From contig NZ_NWVL01000033.1 in NCBI RefSeq assembly GCF_002382885.1, positions 19,977 through 83,976 on the forward strand: a stretch of 64,000 nt of DNA, in the 5' to 3' direction. The stretch comes from Streptomyces sp. WZ.A104 (GTDB lineage: Bacteria; Actinomycetota; Actinomycetes; Streptomycetales; Streptomycetaceae). Both the position numbers and the translations under genes were made by a program. The notes beneath the pieces were generated by a model. That model worked only from the letters and a program-made list of their open reading frames with translations. It ran no database searches and had not been told where the DNA came from. This document shows positions 50,433 to 58,621 of the stretch, piece after piece; within the stretch, counting starts at the first letter, position 1; every line of letters starts with the position of its first letter.

Positions 50433-51315
50433 GGGCGAGCTCCTTCGTGCCGAGGAGTCCCGCGGGCCGGATGAGCAGGACGGCGACCATCACCAGGTAG
50501 GGGGCGAGATCGCCGATGCCCCGGCCGAGGAAGGAGAGGTCGCTCTGGTAGCCGGTGGCGAGCGACTCCGTGACGCCGACGATGAGTCCGCCGGCGAGCG
50601 CCCCGGTCGTGGAGTCGAGTCCGCCGAGGATCGCGGCGGGGAACGCCTTGAGCGCGGCGAGCGAGGTGGAGCGTTCGAGGCCGGGGGTCGGGAACACGGT
50701 GAGGAAGAGGGCGGCGACGGCCGCGAGGGCTCCGGCGACCGCCCAGGCGGCGAGCGAGACCCGGCCGAGCTTGATGCCCATGAGCGCCGCGGTCTGCGGG
50801 TTCTCGGCTGCGGCGCGCATCGACACGCCCCACGAGGTGTAGCGGAAGGCGAGCAGGAACACCGTGATCAGCAGCCCGGCGGCGAGGAACGCGGCGATCC
50901 GGGTCTGGGCGAGGGTGATGCCGCCGACGGTGACGACCTCGTTGCCCCAGGGGTCGCCGAGGGCGAGGACGTCCGTGCCCATGCGGCGGGTGAGTTCGGT
51001 GATGAGGAGGATGTCGACGCCGATGGTGACGATGGCCAGGACGCTGTGGTCGCTGCCCCGGTAGCGGCGCATCACGAAGAACTCGATGGCCGCCCCGACG
51101 GTCGCGGCCCCGGCGATCCCGACGAGCAGCGCAAGCCAGAACCCGATGTCGTCGTGGAGTACGGCGGTGACGTACCCGCCCGCCAACAGGAGGGACGCGT
51201 GGGCGAAGTTGACGACCTCGGTGGCCTTGAAGATGACGACGAAACCGAGCGCGATCAGGGCGTAGACCGAGCCGATCGACAGGCCGCCGAGGAGGAGTTC
51301 GACGAACGTGGTCAT
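50425..51315 (-). CDS. livH: branched-chain amino-acid ABC transporter permease LivH
   Basis: A 296-residue permease with the standard LivH start VELLLGGLSIGSVYALIALGFVVIFKATEVVNFAHAS (read in parts), FVMRRYRGSDHSVLAIVTIGVDILL, the coupling loop TSWGVSMRAAAENPQTAALMGI (about 190-211) and FPAAILGGLDSTTGALAGGLIVGVTESLA. Eight or so membrane helices. ATG at 51315 overlaps the livG stop (ATGA); a longer frame upstream is a shadow of livG. Confidence 0.94.
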   Translation of the reverse strand: MTTFVELLLGGLSIGSVYALIALGFVVIFKATEVVNFAHASLLLAGGYVTAVLHDDIGFWLALLVGIAGAATVGAAIEFFVMRRYRGSDHSVLAIVTIGVDILLITELTRRMGTDVLALGDPWGNEVVTVGGITLAQTRIAAFLAAGLLITVFLLAFRYTSWGVSMRAAAENPQTAALMGIKLGRVSLAAWAVAGALAAVAALFLTVFPTPGLERSTSLAALKAFPAAILGGLDSTTGALAGGLIVGVTESLATGYQSDLSFLGRGIGDLAPYLVMVAVLLIRPAGLLGTKELARV

Positions 51316-52112
51316 TGAGGTGCTCCCAAGTAGGCCTGGACGACAGCCGGATCGTTCTGGACCTCGGCGGGGGTGCCGCCCGCGATCCTGCGTCCGAAGT
51401 CGAGTACGGTCACCGCGTCCGCGAGCCGCATCACCACCCCCATGTCGTGCTCGACCAGCACGATGGAGATGCCGAGGCTGTCGCGTACGTTCGCCACGAC
51501 GGCGGCGGTACGGTGGCGCTCGGCGGCGGTCATCCCGGCGATCGGCTCGTCGAGCAGCAGGACCCGCGGCTCCATGCACAGCGCGCGGCCGAGCTCGACG
51601 AGCTTCTGCTGCCCGTACGGCAACGAGCCCGCGGGCCGCTCCAACGCCCCTTCCAGGCCGATGAATTCGGCGATCTCGCGGACCCTCTCGCGGTGGCGCC
51701 GCTCCTCGCGGGCGGCGGAGGGCAGCCGCAGTCCGGTGGCGATGAAGCCGGAGCGGGTCAGCCGGTGGCGGCCGAGCAGCAGGCTGTCGGCGACGGTCGC
51801 GTGCGGCGGCAGCGCCAGGTTCTGGAAGGTGCGGGCGACACCGAGGCCCGCGATGGCGTGCGGCGCGAGTCCGGTGAGCTCGGTCTCCCCGAGCCGGACG
51901 TGTCCGGAGGTGGCACGGTAGACGCCGGAGAGCACGTTGAAGCAGGTGGACTTGCCCGCGCCGTTGGGTCCGATGACGGCGTGCACACTGCCGGGTTCGA
52001 CGGTGAAGGAGACGCTGTCCAGGGCGGTCAGCCCGGCGAAGCGCACGGTGACGTCCTGCACGGCGAGGGCGGCCGTGGTGCTGTCCGTGGGAGCCGTCGC
52101 GGTGGTGGTCAC
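51312..52112 (-). CDS. livG: branched-chain amino-acid ABC transporter ATP-binding protein LivG
   Basis: A 266-residue ATPase. Walker A is GPNGAGKST (about 55-63), the signature region LPYGQQKLVELGRAL (about 165-179, with LPYGQ replacing LSGGQ as is usual for LivG), and Walker B VLLLDEPIAGM (about 184-194); the switch His is in VLVEHDMGVVM. GTG at 52112 overlaps the livF stop (GTGA). Coupled with LivF to power the LivHM pore. Confidence 0.95.
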   Translation of the reverse strand: MTTTATAPTDSTTAALAVQDVTVRFAGLTALDSVSFTVEPGSVHAVIGPNGAGKSTCFNVLSGVYRATSGHVRLGETELTGLAPHAIAGLGVARTFQNLALPPHATVADSLLLGRHRLTRSGFIATGLRLPSAAREERRHRERVREIAEFIGLEGALERPAGSLPYGQQKLVELGRALCMEPRVLLLDEPIAGMTAAERHRTAAVVANVRDSLGISIVLVEHDMGVVMRLADAVTVLDFGRRIAGGTPAEVQNDPAVVQAYLGAPQ

Positions 52113-52906
52113 GCGGACCACCTGCTCAGGGTGCGGCGGGTCCGGGCGGCCGGGTCGGTGTCCGCCGCGGCGTTCTCGTCGACGACGCCGAGGTAGCGGC
52201 GGCGCACCTCGTCGGACGCGGCGAGTTCGCCGGCGGGCCCGGACAGGGCGACCTCGCCGACATCGAGGACGTACGCCGTGGAGGCGAGCCGCAGCGCGAT
52301 GGCCGCGTTCTGCTCGACGAGCATGACGGAGGTGCCGCTCGCGTTGATCTCCTGCACGGTCTCCGCGATCCTGGCCGCCATCAGCGGGGCGAGGCCGAGC
52401 GAGGGCTCGTCCAGCAGGAGCAGCCGGGGTGCGGCCATCAGGGCGCGGCCCATCGCCAGCATCTGCTGCTCGCCGCCGGACAGCAGCCCGGCCCGCTGGT
52501 TCGCGCGGTCGGCCAGTACCGGGAACAGCTCGTGCACCCGGGTCAGTGCGGCGTTCGTCCGCTTGCGCCCGCCGCGGGCCCCGAGGGCGCCCGCCCGCAG
52601 GTTGTCGGCCACCGTCATCCGGGCGAAGACCTGTCGGCCCTCCGGTACCTGGACCACTCCGGCGGCCACCACCTGGGCGGGCCGCAGCCCCTCCAGGGGG
52701 CGGCCGTCGAACCGGATCGTGCCGGTGCCCGTCCCGCGGTGGAAGCCGAGGGTCCGCGACACGGCCCGCAGCAGCGTGGTCTTGCCCGCGCCGTTGCCGC
52801 CGAGTACGGCGGTGATCGCGCCGTCCGGCACATCGACGGAGATGTCGCGCAGCGCCCGGACCGGGCCGTAGCCGACGGACAGCGCGCGGATCTCTAGCGT
52901 TGCCAT
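52109..52906 (-). CDS. livF: branched-chain amino-acid ABC transporter ATP-binding protein LivF
   Basis: A 265-residue ATPase: Walker A GGNGAGKTT (about 36-44), VPEGRQVFARMTVADNLRAGA typical of LivF, signature LLSGGEQQMLAMGRALM (about 142-158), Walker B RLLLLDEPSLGLAPL (about 161-175) and LVEQNAAIAL. ATG at 52906 follows a strong AAGGAGGAGG. First gene of the operon F-G-H-M-K. The C-terminal 25 residues are an Asp/Arg-rich tail. Confidence 0.95.
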   Translation of the reverse strand: MATLEIRALSVGYGPVRALRDISVDVPDGAITAVLGGNGAGKTTLLRAVSRTLGFHRGTGTGTIRFDGRPLEGLRPAQVVAAGVVQVPEGRQVFARMTVADNLRAGALGARGGRKRTNAALTRVHELFPVLADRANQRAGLLSGGEQQMLAMGRALMAAPRLLLLDEPSLGLAPLMAARIAETVQEINASGTSVMLVEQNAAIALRLASTAYVLDVGEVALSGPAGELAASDEVRRRYLGVVDENAAADTDPAARTRRTLSRWSA

Positions 52907-53158
52907 GCGTCCTCCTCCTTCCGCCTTGTCGTGTCGTGCTCTTCCGTGGTGCTCGTGCGTGAGGGGGGTGGTGCCACAGACCAGCACCGGGCCGGACGCG
53001 CGTCCACGGCGCGGGGTGGAGTCGATGCGGGTGACCAGCGAAGGCGGGGCAGCGTTGTGCACGCGCACAGGGCCCGTGACGCGCGGGCGCCCCACCGTGC
53101 GGCCGCTGGCATCCTCGTCGGTCATCAGGAGCGCCCGGACCCGGGGACGGAGCAGCGG
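52907..53158. promoter_or_regulatory. divergent promoter region of liv operon and PucR-type gene
   Basis: 252 bases without a family-supported gene on either strand. It should contain the liv operon promoter and that of the regulator. I see no clear inverted repeat. Confidence 0.4.
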
Positions 53159-53890
53159 ATGCGGCGTGAAACGCGGTACGAGGTGCTGCTCGGCCCGCTG
53201 CTGGCCGGCCGGAACCCCCCGGACCTGGTGGAGCGCGCGGCGCGGGCGCTCGGGCTGCCCGAACGGGGGCGGTACGCGGTGGTGGTCCTGGACTCGCCCG
53301 AGCCGGGGCCCTCGGCGGCAACCCCGGGCCCTGTTCCGGACGGGACGCGCTGGTGCTGGTGCGGTGGGGGTGACGCGTCGGGCCGGGAGGTCGCCGTGGT
53401 GCTGCTGGGACCGGCGGGCCCGGCCCGGGCCGCGGCGCGGCTGAGGGAGCGGGGCGCGGGGCCGGGGGGTGTGAGCCCGGTGGTGGGTTCGCTGGCGGAG
53501 TTGGGCGCGGCGCACCGGCTGGCGGGTACGGCGCTGCTGACGTGCGAGCCGGGGAGCCGGGAGATCGTGCGGCTGGACGAGCGGCTGCCGGCGGCCCTGC
53601 TGGTGAGCCGCCCGGAGCTGTCCACCCGGCTCCTGGCGGAGGTGTTCGGCCCGTTGCTGACCCTCGCGCCTGCGGAGCGGTCGCTGCTGGTGGGGACGCT
53701 GGAGGCGTGGCTGGAGTGCGGGGGCTCGGCGGGGCGGGCGGCGGCCCGGCTGCGGTGTCACCGCAACACGGTGTGCAACCGGCTGCGGCGGCTGGAGGGC
53801 CTGACGGGCCGGTCGCTGTCACGGCCGCGCGAACTGGTCGACCTGGTGCTGGCGCTGGACGCGCTGCGGCTGACGTCGGCGCCGCCGTGA
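53159..53890 (+). CDS. PucR-type C-terminal helix-turn-helix regulator (short form)
   Basis: A 243-residue protein whose last 75 residues are the PucR C-terminal HTH: RLLAEVFGPLLTLAPAERSLLVGTLEAWLECGGSAGRAAARLRCHRNTVCNRLRRLEGLTGRSL (read in parts), ending LVDLVLALDALRL. The middle (LPERGRYAVVVLD ... VSPVVGSLAELGAAHRLAGTALLTC) resembles the GGDEF-like CdaR domain. The N-terminal sensory domain of about 150-180 residues found in full-length PucR proteins is absent and the upstream frame does not encode it, so this is a natural short form or an N-terminal truncation. Divergent from livFGHMK, it is the obvious candidate regulator. Start at ATG 53159 uncertain. Confidence 0.82.
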   Translation: MRRETRYEVLLGPLLAGRNPPDLVERAARALGLPERGRYAVVVLDSPEPGPSAATPGPVPDGTRWCWCGGGDASGREVAVVLLGPAGPARAAARLRERGAGPGGVSPVVGSLAELGAAHRLAGTALLTCEPGSREIVRLDERLPAALLVSRPELSTRLLAEVFGPLLTLAPAERSLLVGTLEAWLECGGSAGRAAARLRCHRNTVCNRLRRLEGLTGRSLSRPRELVDLVLALDALRLTSAPP

Positions 53891-53897
53891 GGCCGGT

Positions 53898-53926
53898 AGG
53901 GGGGCCCGGTCGCTGCCCGGCCCCCT
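53898..53926. terminator. hairpin between convergent PucR and glycerate kinase genes
   Basis: AGGGGG-CCGG pairs with CCGG-CCCCCT around a short loop, with a two-base bulge. It is followed by tandem GTGGTTCCCC-like units at about 53934-53970. Confidence 0.55.
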
Positions 53927-53985
53927 CCCCGTACCCCGTGGTCCCCCTGTGGTTCCCCGTGGTTCCCCGTGCGTACGTGCGTGCG

Positions 53986-55122
53986 TCAGCTCAGCAGGAA
54001 GTCCCTGGCGATCGACTCCGCCGCCCGTTCCAGCAGCGGTCCGGCCTGGGCCATCGACACCGCCGGGTCCGGTTCCAGGTCGGCCAGGGCGTAGGCGCGC
54101 GCGATGCCCGCCCCGGTCAGTGCCTCCGGGGACAGGGCGAGGCGGCCGCAGACCGCGACGACCTCGACACCGGCCGCGCGGGCGGCGGCGGCGACCCCGG
54201 CGGGGGCCTTGCCGTGCAGGGTCTGCTCGTCGAGCGAACCCTCGCCGGTGACCACGAGCGTGGCCCGCGCGAGTGCGGGGGCGAAGCCGAGGACGTCGAG
54301 CATCACATCGATGCCGGGGCGGAAGCGGGCGCCGAGGGCGACGAGCGCCCCGTAGCCGATGCCTCCGGCCGCGCCCGCGCCGGGCAGGGCCGCCGTGTCG
54401 GGGCCCAGGATCGAGGCGTAGTGGGCCAGGGCCGCGTCGAGGACCGCGATGTCCTCCTCGCTCGCGCCCTTCTGCCGCCCGTACACCTCGGGGGCGCCCT
54501 TGGGCCCGGTCAGCGGGTTGTCCACGTCGCTGGCCAGGACCAGGTCGACGTCCTTCAGGCGCGGGTCGAGCCCGGACAGGTCGGCCTCGGCCAGCTCGGC
54601 CAGTCCCCCGCCGCCGGGGCCGACAGGCTTGCCGTCCGCGTCCAGGAAGCGGGCCCCCAGGGCGGCGAGCATGCCCGCGCCGCCGTCCGTGGTGGCGCTG
54701 CCGCCGACCCCGAACACGATCGTCGTCGCCCCCGCGTCGAGGGCGGCCGCCAGCAGTTCGCCGGAGCCGTACGTGGTGGCCGTGAGCGGGGCGAACACCC
54801 CGTCGGGCAGATGCTGGAGGCCCGAGGCCTCGGCCATCTCCACCACGGCGGTGGACCCGCGCAGCGCGTACGCCGCCGTCACCGGGTCCCCGAGGGGTCC
54901 GGTCACCCGCGCCTCCCGGCGCTCGAATCCGGCGGCCACCGCCGCCGCGACCGTACCGTCGCCGCCGTCCGCGACCGGCAGGGTCTCCACCCGCACATCG
55001 GGGACGACGCGCCGCAGCCCGGCCGTCACCCGCTCAGCGACCTGTACGGCCGTGAGCGAGCCCTTGAACTTGTCCGCCGCGACGAGCACGCGGGCGGTCT
55101 CCACATCTGCTCCGTCCGTCAC
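53986..55122 (-). CDS. glycerate 2-kinase
   Basis: A 378-residue kinase of the GlxK/GarK type I family that phosphorylates D-glycerate with ATP. Landmarks: VLVAADKFKGSLTAVQVAE at the N-terminus, LPVADGGDGTVAA (about 52-64), FGVGGSATTDGGAGMLAALGARFLD (about 130-154), LASDVDNPLTGP and VVTGEGSLDEQTLHGKAPAGVA (about 288-309). Full length. GTG at 55122 gives the family N-terminus; the open frame to 55263 is not conserved. It could salvage glyoxylate-derived glycerate, e.g. glyoxylate from the lyase at 40128, which is inference. Confidence 0.93.
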   Translation of the reverse strand: MTDGADVETARVLVAADKFKGSLTAVQVAERVTAGLRRVVPDVRVETLPVADGGDGTVAAAVAAGFERREARVTGPLGDPVTAAYALRGSTAVVEMAEASGLQHLPDGVFAPLTATTYGSGELLAAALDAGATTIVFGVGGSATTDGGAGMLAALGARFLDADGKPVGPGGGGLAELAEADLSGLDPRLKDVDLVLASDVDNPLTGPKGAPEVYGRQKGASEEDIAVLDAALAHYASILGPDTAALPGAGAAGGIGYGALVALGARFRPGIDVMLDVLGFAPALARATLVVTGEGSLDEQTLHGKAPAGVAAAARAAGVEVVAVCGRLALSPEALTGAGIARAYALADLEPDPAVSMAQAGPLLERAAESIARDFLLS

Positions 55123-55255
55123 CTTGCATCCCTTGCTTTCGAACAGGCAGTCGCGCCGCCCCGACCCTATCCGCACGGCCCCTGATCTGCCATGGGCGTC
55201 CACGACCGCCCCGTTCCGCCCCGGTGCCCCCGCGTCCCCTACTACGCTGGCGGCC

Positions 55256-55753
55256 GTGACCACTGCCGATGCCGACTACGCCGCGTACATCGCCGGACTC
55301 CCCCGGGTCCTCGCCGGTGCCGCATGCCTCTTCCGCGACGAGGAGGGCCGGGTCCTGCTCGTCGAGCCGAACTACCGCAAGGGCTGGGCGCTGCCCGGCG
55401 GAACGGTCGAGTCGGAGACGGGCGAGAGCCCCCGGCAGGGTGCCCGGCGCGAGACGTCGGAGGAGATCGGGCTCGACGTGACACCGGGCCGGCTGCTCGC
55501 CGTCGACTGGGTGCGCGGCGCCGGCCGCCCGCCGATCGTGGCGTACGTGTACGACGGCGGGGTGCTCGCCCCCGAGCGGTTCGCGGCGATCCGGCTCCAG
55601 GAGGAGGAGCTGCTCTCCTGGAAGCTCGTCGCCCCGGGAGAGCTCGGCGGCTATCTGCTGGGTCCGCTGGAGCAGCGGGTGCGGGCGGCGCTGGACGTGG
55701 TGGTGTCCGGCGGCGGCACGGTGGAGCTGGAGGACGGAGAGCCGGTCGCTTAG
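55256..55753 (+). CDS. NUDIX hydrolase
   Basis: A 165-residue pyrophosphohydrolase. The NUDIX box G-x5-E-x7-REUxEExGU is complete: GGTVESETGESPRQGARRE followed by TSEEIGLD (about 46-72). GTG at 55256 lies 6 bases after a TACGCT -10-like hexamer, so translation is probably leaderless. Substrate class (nucleotide sugar, oxidised dNTP, other) not determinable. Followed by a strong hairpin. Confidence 0.92.
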   Translation: MTTADADYAAYIAGLPRVLAGAACLFRDEEGRVLLVEPNYRKGWALPGGTVESETGESPRQGARRETSEEIGLDVTPGRLLAVDWVRGAGRPPIVAYVYDGGVLAPERFAAIRLQEEELLSWKLVAPGELGGYLLGPLEQRVRAALDVVVSGGGTVELEDGEPVA

Positions 55754-55794
55754 GCGGCGTCGGCCCCGCTGGGGGCCGAGGCTCGGGCGGGAGG

Positions 55795-55820
55795 GGCCAC
55801 GGCCCTGCGGGGCCGTGGCC
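55795..55820 (+). terminator. hairpin terminator after NUDIX gene
   Basis: Perfect 11-bp stem GGCCACGGCCC / GGGCCGTGGCC around a 4-base loop, 41 bases after the stop and 59 bases before the sirtuin start. Confidence 0.75.
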
Positions 55821-55878
55821 GGACCCGCACCGGCGAAATCCGCTCGTGGGACGCGTTCCCGCTCCGTACCCTCGCCGC

Positions 55879-56610
55879 ATGACCCTTGTCGCGATCCTCA
55901 GTGGTGCCGGTATCTCCACGGACTCCGGCATCCCCGACTACCGGGGGCCCAGCGGGCTGTGGCGGAAGGATCCGGAGGCGGAGAAGCTCGTCCGTTACGA
56001 CTTCTACATGGCCGATCCGGAGATCCGCCGCCGCTCCTGGCAGATGCGCCGCACCAGCTCCGCCTGGAACGCCGAGCCGAACGCGGCCCATCGGGCGGTG
56101 GTGGAGCTGGAGCGGTCCGGCACCCCGGTCCGGGTGATCACGCAGAACGTCGACGGACTGCACCAGCGGGCCGGACTGCCCGACCGCAAGGTGCTCGAAC
56201 TCCACGGCACGGCACGCGAGGTGGTCTGTACGCGCTGCCATGCCCGGTCCTCGATGGCCGAGGCCCTGGAACGGGTCGAGGCGGGCGAGCCGGACCCGGC
56301 GTGCACAGTGTGCGGCGGGATTCTGAAGTCGGCGACGGTGATGTTCGGCGAGCGACTGGACCCGAAGGTGCTGGCCGACGCCATGACGATCGCCAAGGCG
56401 TGCGAGGTGTTCGTGGCGGTCGGTACGACGCTCCAGGTGCAGCCCGCGGCCTCGCTCGCCGGGATCGCGGCGGAGCACGGGGCCCGGCTGATCGTGGTGA
56501 ACGCGGAGCCCACCCCGTACGACGAACTCGCCGTCGAGGTCGTCCGGGAGCCGATCGGTACGGCGCTGCCGAAGCTGCTGGCGGGGCTGGCCGGGCCGGC
56601 CGGCGGCTGA
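55879..56610 (+). CDS. cobB: Sir2-family NAD-dependent protein deacylase
   Basis: A 243-residue sirtuin that removes acyl groups from lysines while converting NAD to nicotinamide and O-acyl-ADP-ribose. NAD motif LSGAGISTDSGIPDYRG (about 6-22), TQNVDGLHQRAG (about 88-99), catalytic His in LELHGTA (about 109), zinc ligands C-T-R-C and C-T-V-C (about 117-145), ATVMFGERL and VGTTLQVQPAA. ATG at 55879 is chosen as the fold begins immediately. Its product could be handled by the macrodomain protein encoded 3.6 kb downstream. Confidence 0.95.
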   Translation: MTLVAILSGAGISTDSGIPDYRGPSGLWRKDPEAEKLVRYDFYMADPEIRRRSWQMRRTSSAWNAEPNAAHRAVVELERSGTPVRVITQNVDGLHQRAGLPDRKVLELHGTAREVVCTRCHARSSMAEALERVEAGEPDPACTVCGGILKSATVMFGERLDPKVLADAMTIAKACEVFVAVGTTLQVQPAASLAGIAAEHGARLIVVNAEPTPYDELAVEVVREPIGTALPKLLAGLAGPAGG

Positions 56611-56621
56611 CCAGACCCGGC

Positions 56622-57038
56622 TCAGCCGTCCAGGCCCGCCCGGACCCGCCGCGAGGGCTGGAAGACGTACAGGTCGAGGATGTCCGGGGCGTCCGCGAGC
56701 CCCGGGCCGCCCGCCGCCGCCCAGGTCACGATGTCCTGCTCGGCGTGTTCGTCGTTGACCAGGCCCAGCCAGACCGGGCGGCCTCCGGCGCGGCGGCCCT
56801 CGGCCGAGGGCTGGACGACGATCACGTTGCCCTGCTCGCAGGCGTCCAGGCACTCGACCGCCCGGACGGTGGCGGCGCCCTCAAGACCGGAGCGCAGCCG
56901 GGCCAGCTGGGCCGCGTGATCGACGCCGGGGATCTTCTCGGTGCCGCAGCAGCAGCCCCGGCAGACGCTGACGGTGGGCCGGGGCACGCCCTGGGCGGGC
57001 ACGTCCTTGCCGGGGCGGGGGCGGGGGCGGCGGCTCAT
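56622..57038 (-). CDS. thioredoxin-like [2Fe-2S] ferredoxin-type protein
   Basis: A 138-residue protein with the cysteine arrangement of thioredoxin-fold [2Fe-2S] proteins: VSVCRGCCCGTEKIPG (about 24-39) and VECLDACEQGNVIVVQP (about 62-78), the latter typical of C-x3-C pairs in (2Fe-2S) ferredoxin domain proteins. It probably transfers electrons or senses redox state. The ATG at 57038 is the working start; an in-frame ATG at 57101 is possible and neither has a strong ribosome site. Convergent with the sirtuin gene, 11 bases apart. Confidence 0.8.
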   Translation of the reverse strand: MSRRPRPRPGKDVPAQGVPRPTVSVCRGCCCGTEKIPGVDHAAQLARLRSGLEGAATVRAVECLDACEQGNVIVVQPSAEGRRAGGRPVWLGLVNDEHAEQDIVTWAAAGGPGLADAPDILDLYVFQPSRRVRAGLDG

Positions 57039-57189
57039 GAGGGGGCACTTCCCGTCGCGGTGGGGTGGGACAGAGCGGGATGGGGCGGGTCGGGCGACCA
57101 TCGCCGGTCGCGATGATCACCGCGACTCTACCGAGACCACCCGGACTCGAACACCTGCACCCCGTTCCGCCCGCGTGAGGTAATGTTGA

Positions 57190-57320
57190 GGGCTGCGAAG
57201 GGGAGTAGCCCCGCAAACCGGTCGTCGACACACTGGAGCCTTCGGGTTCCCGGTGGCCGGGCTCGTGGATCCGCAGGGATTCCCACGGGTGGGCGAGACC
57301 TTCGGTCCTGTATGACACGT
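57190..57320 (+). ncRNA. yybP-ykoY manganese riboswitch
   Basis: The conserved 5' segment GAAGGGGAGTAGCC (57197-57210) and the 3' segment GGGCGAGACCTTCGG (about 57291-57305) are hallmarks of the yybP-ykoY aptamer; intervening sequence can fold into the helices between the two Mn2+-binding loops. It ends about 110 bases before the GDT1-family start, enough for an expression platform. Known members switch on Mn2+ exporters when manganese is high. P1 limits are approximate. Confidence 0.9.
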
Positions 57321-57428
57321 CCACGCTCCGTGGGCGCTGCCGTCATGCCGGGCCGAGTGGTCCTCCGAAAAGCCCGAGCGGCGCTTCGCGAAGATCCGGG
57401 GCCCGGCTCGCACAGAAAGCCACCCGGA

Positions 57429-58013
57429 ATGCACTTCGACCCTCTGGCGGTCATCACCGCCTTCGGGCTGATCTTCCTCGCGGAGCTCCCCGACAAGACG
57501 ATGTTCGCGTCGCTGGCCATGGGCACGCGGATGCGCCCGCTCTACGTCTGGTTCGGCACCTCGTCCGCGTTCGTCGTGCATGTCGCCATCGCCGTCGGGG
57601 CGGGCAGTCTGATCGGACTGCTGCCCGACTGGGTCGTCAAGCTCGTCTCGGCCTCGCTCTTCGCGTTCGGCGCGTTCATGCTGCTGCGCGGCAGTGGCGG
57701 GGACGACGAGGACGGGACGGACGTGAAGACGGTGACCGGGTTCTGGCCGGTCTGCTCGACGGCGTTCATGGCGGTCTTCATCAGCGAGTGGGGGGACCTG
57801 ACGCAGATCACCACCGCCAACCTCGCCGCGAGCAACGGCACCTGGTCCACGGCGATCGGTTCGGCCGCCGCCCTGATGTCCGTCTCGGCCCTCGCGCTGC
57901 TCGCGGGCAAGTTCATCGCCGGCCGCGTACCGCTGAAGACCGTGCAGCGCATCGGCGGGATCTGCATGCTGGGCCTCGCGGTCTGGTCGGCCGTGGAGAT
58001 CTTCACCGGCTGA
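57429..58013 (+). CDS. GDT1/UPF0016 (TMEM165-family) cation exporter
   Basis: A 194-residue membrane protein of two homologous three-helix halves, each with the family E-x-G-D-(K/R)-T-type motif: FLAELPDKTMFASLAMG (about 17-33) and FISEWGDLTQITTANLA (about 118-134). Relatives export Mn2+ or exchange Ca2+/Mn2+ for protons. Only the first half reads ELPDKT in place of EIGDKT. ATG at 57429 starts the first helix. The manganese riboswitch upstream supports a Mn2+ efflux role. Confidence 0.93.
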   Translation: MHFDPLAVITAFGLIFLAELPDKTMFASLAMGTRMRPLYVWFGTSSAFVVHVAIAVGAGSLIGLLPDWVVKLVSASLFAFGAFMLLRGSGGDDEDGTDVKTVTGFWPVCSTAFMAVFISEWGDLTQITTANLAASNGTWSTAIGSAAALMSVSALALLAGKFIAGRVPLKTVQRIGGICMLGLAVWSAVEIFTG

Positions 58014-58072
58014 GGGCGGTGCGGTCTCAGGGGCGTACCCGCCGCCTGGCAGGTATGCCCCTCTCTTCCCGT

Positions 58073-58609
58073 TCAGAACAGCGCCTGCACCCCGCTCTGT
58101 CCTCCGCCTCCGCTCTCGAAGGCGAGCAGCCGCTGCTTGCGGTCCAGGCCGCCCCCGTATCCGGTGAGGCTTCCGGAGGCGCCGATCACCCGGTGGCAGG
58201 GCACGATGATCCCGACCGGGTTCTTGCCGTTGGCCAGGCCGACGGCCCGCGAGGCGCCGGGCTTGCCGAGGTTCTCGGCCAGTTCGCCGTACGTACGGGT
58301 CTCGCCGTACGGGATCTTCAGCAGCTCCGCCCACACGCTCCGCTGGAACGGCGTGCCGTCCAGGCACAACGGGATCTCGAACGTGGTGAGTTCACCGGCG
58401 AAGTACGCCGCGAGCTGTCGGATCGCCTCGCCGAAGGGCTCCGGGTCCGGCACCCCGAAGGCCTCCTGGGGCGGGCGGTGGCGCTGATCGGTCATGTAGA
58501 GGGCGGACAGGACACCGTCGGTGGCGACGAGCGTCAGGGGGCCGTAGGGGCTGTCGACGACGGTGTGCCGCTTGGTCGCCGGGGGTGTGGTGGTCGCGGT
58601 CGTGGCCAT
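58073..58609 (-). CDS. ogt: methylated-DNA-protein-cysteine methyltransferase
   Basis: A 178-residue suicide repair protein removing alkyl groups from O6-alkylguanine. The acceptor motif VPCHRVIGASGSLTGYGGGL (about 138-157) is intact, preceded by the DNA-binding TPFQRSVWAELLKIPYGETRTYGELA. ATG at 58609 has AAGGAGG 6 bases upstream, overlapping the stop of the Ada-AlkA gene, so both are coexpressed. C-terminal 15 residues are Gly-rich and nonconserved. Confidence 0.95.
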   Translation of the reverse strand: MATTATTTPPATKRHTVVDSPYGPLTLVATDGVLSALYMTDQRHRPPQEAFGVPDPEPFGEAIRQLAAYFAGELTTFEIPLCLDGTPFQRSVWAELLKIPYGETRTYGELAENLGKPGASRAVGLANGKNPVGIIVPCHRVIGASGSLTGYGGGLDRKQRLLAFESGGGGQSGVQALF

Positions 58610-58621
58610 GGGGCGCCTCCT

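Noticed and set aside
51316..53822. Long minus-strand extensions of livH, livG and livF
   Set aside because: Each is an out-of-frame shadow of the upstream gene; true starts are fixed by 4-base overlaps and by the AAGGAGGAGG site before livF.
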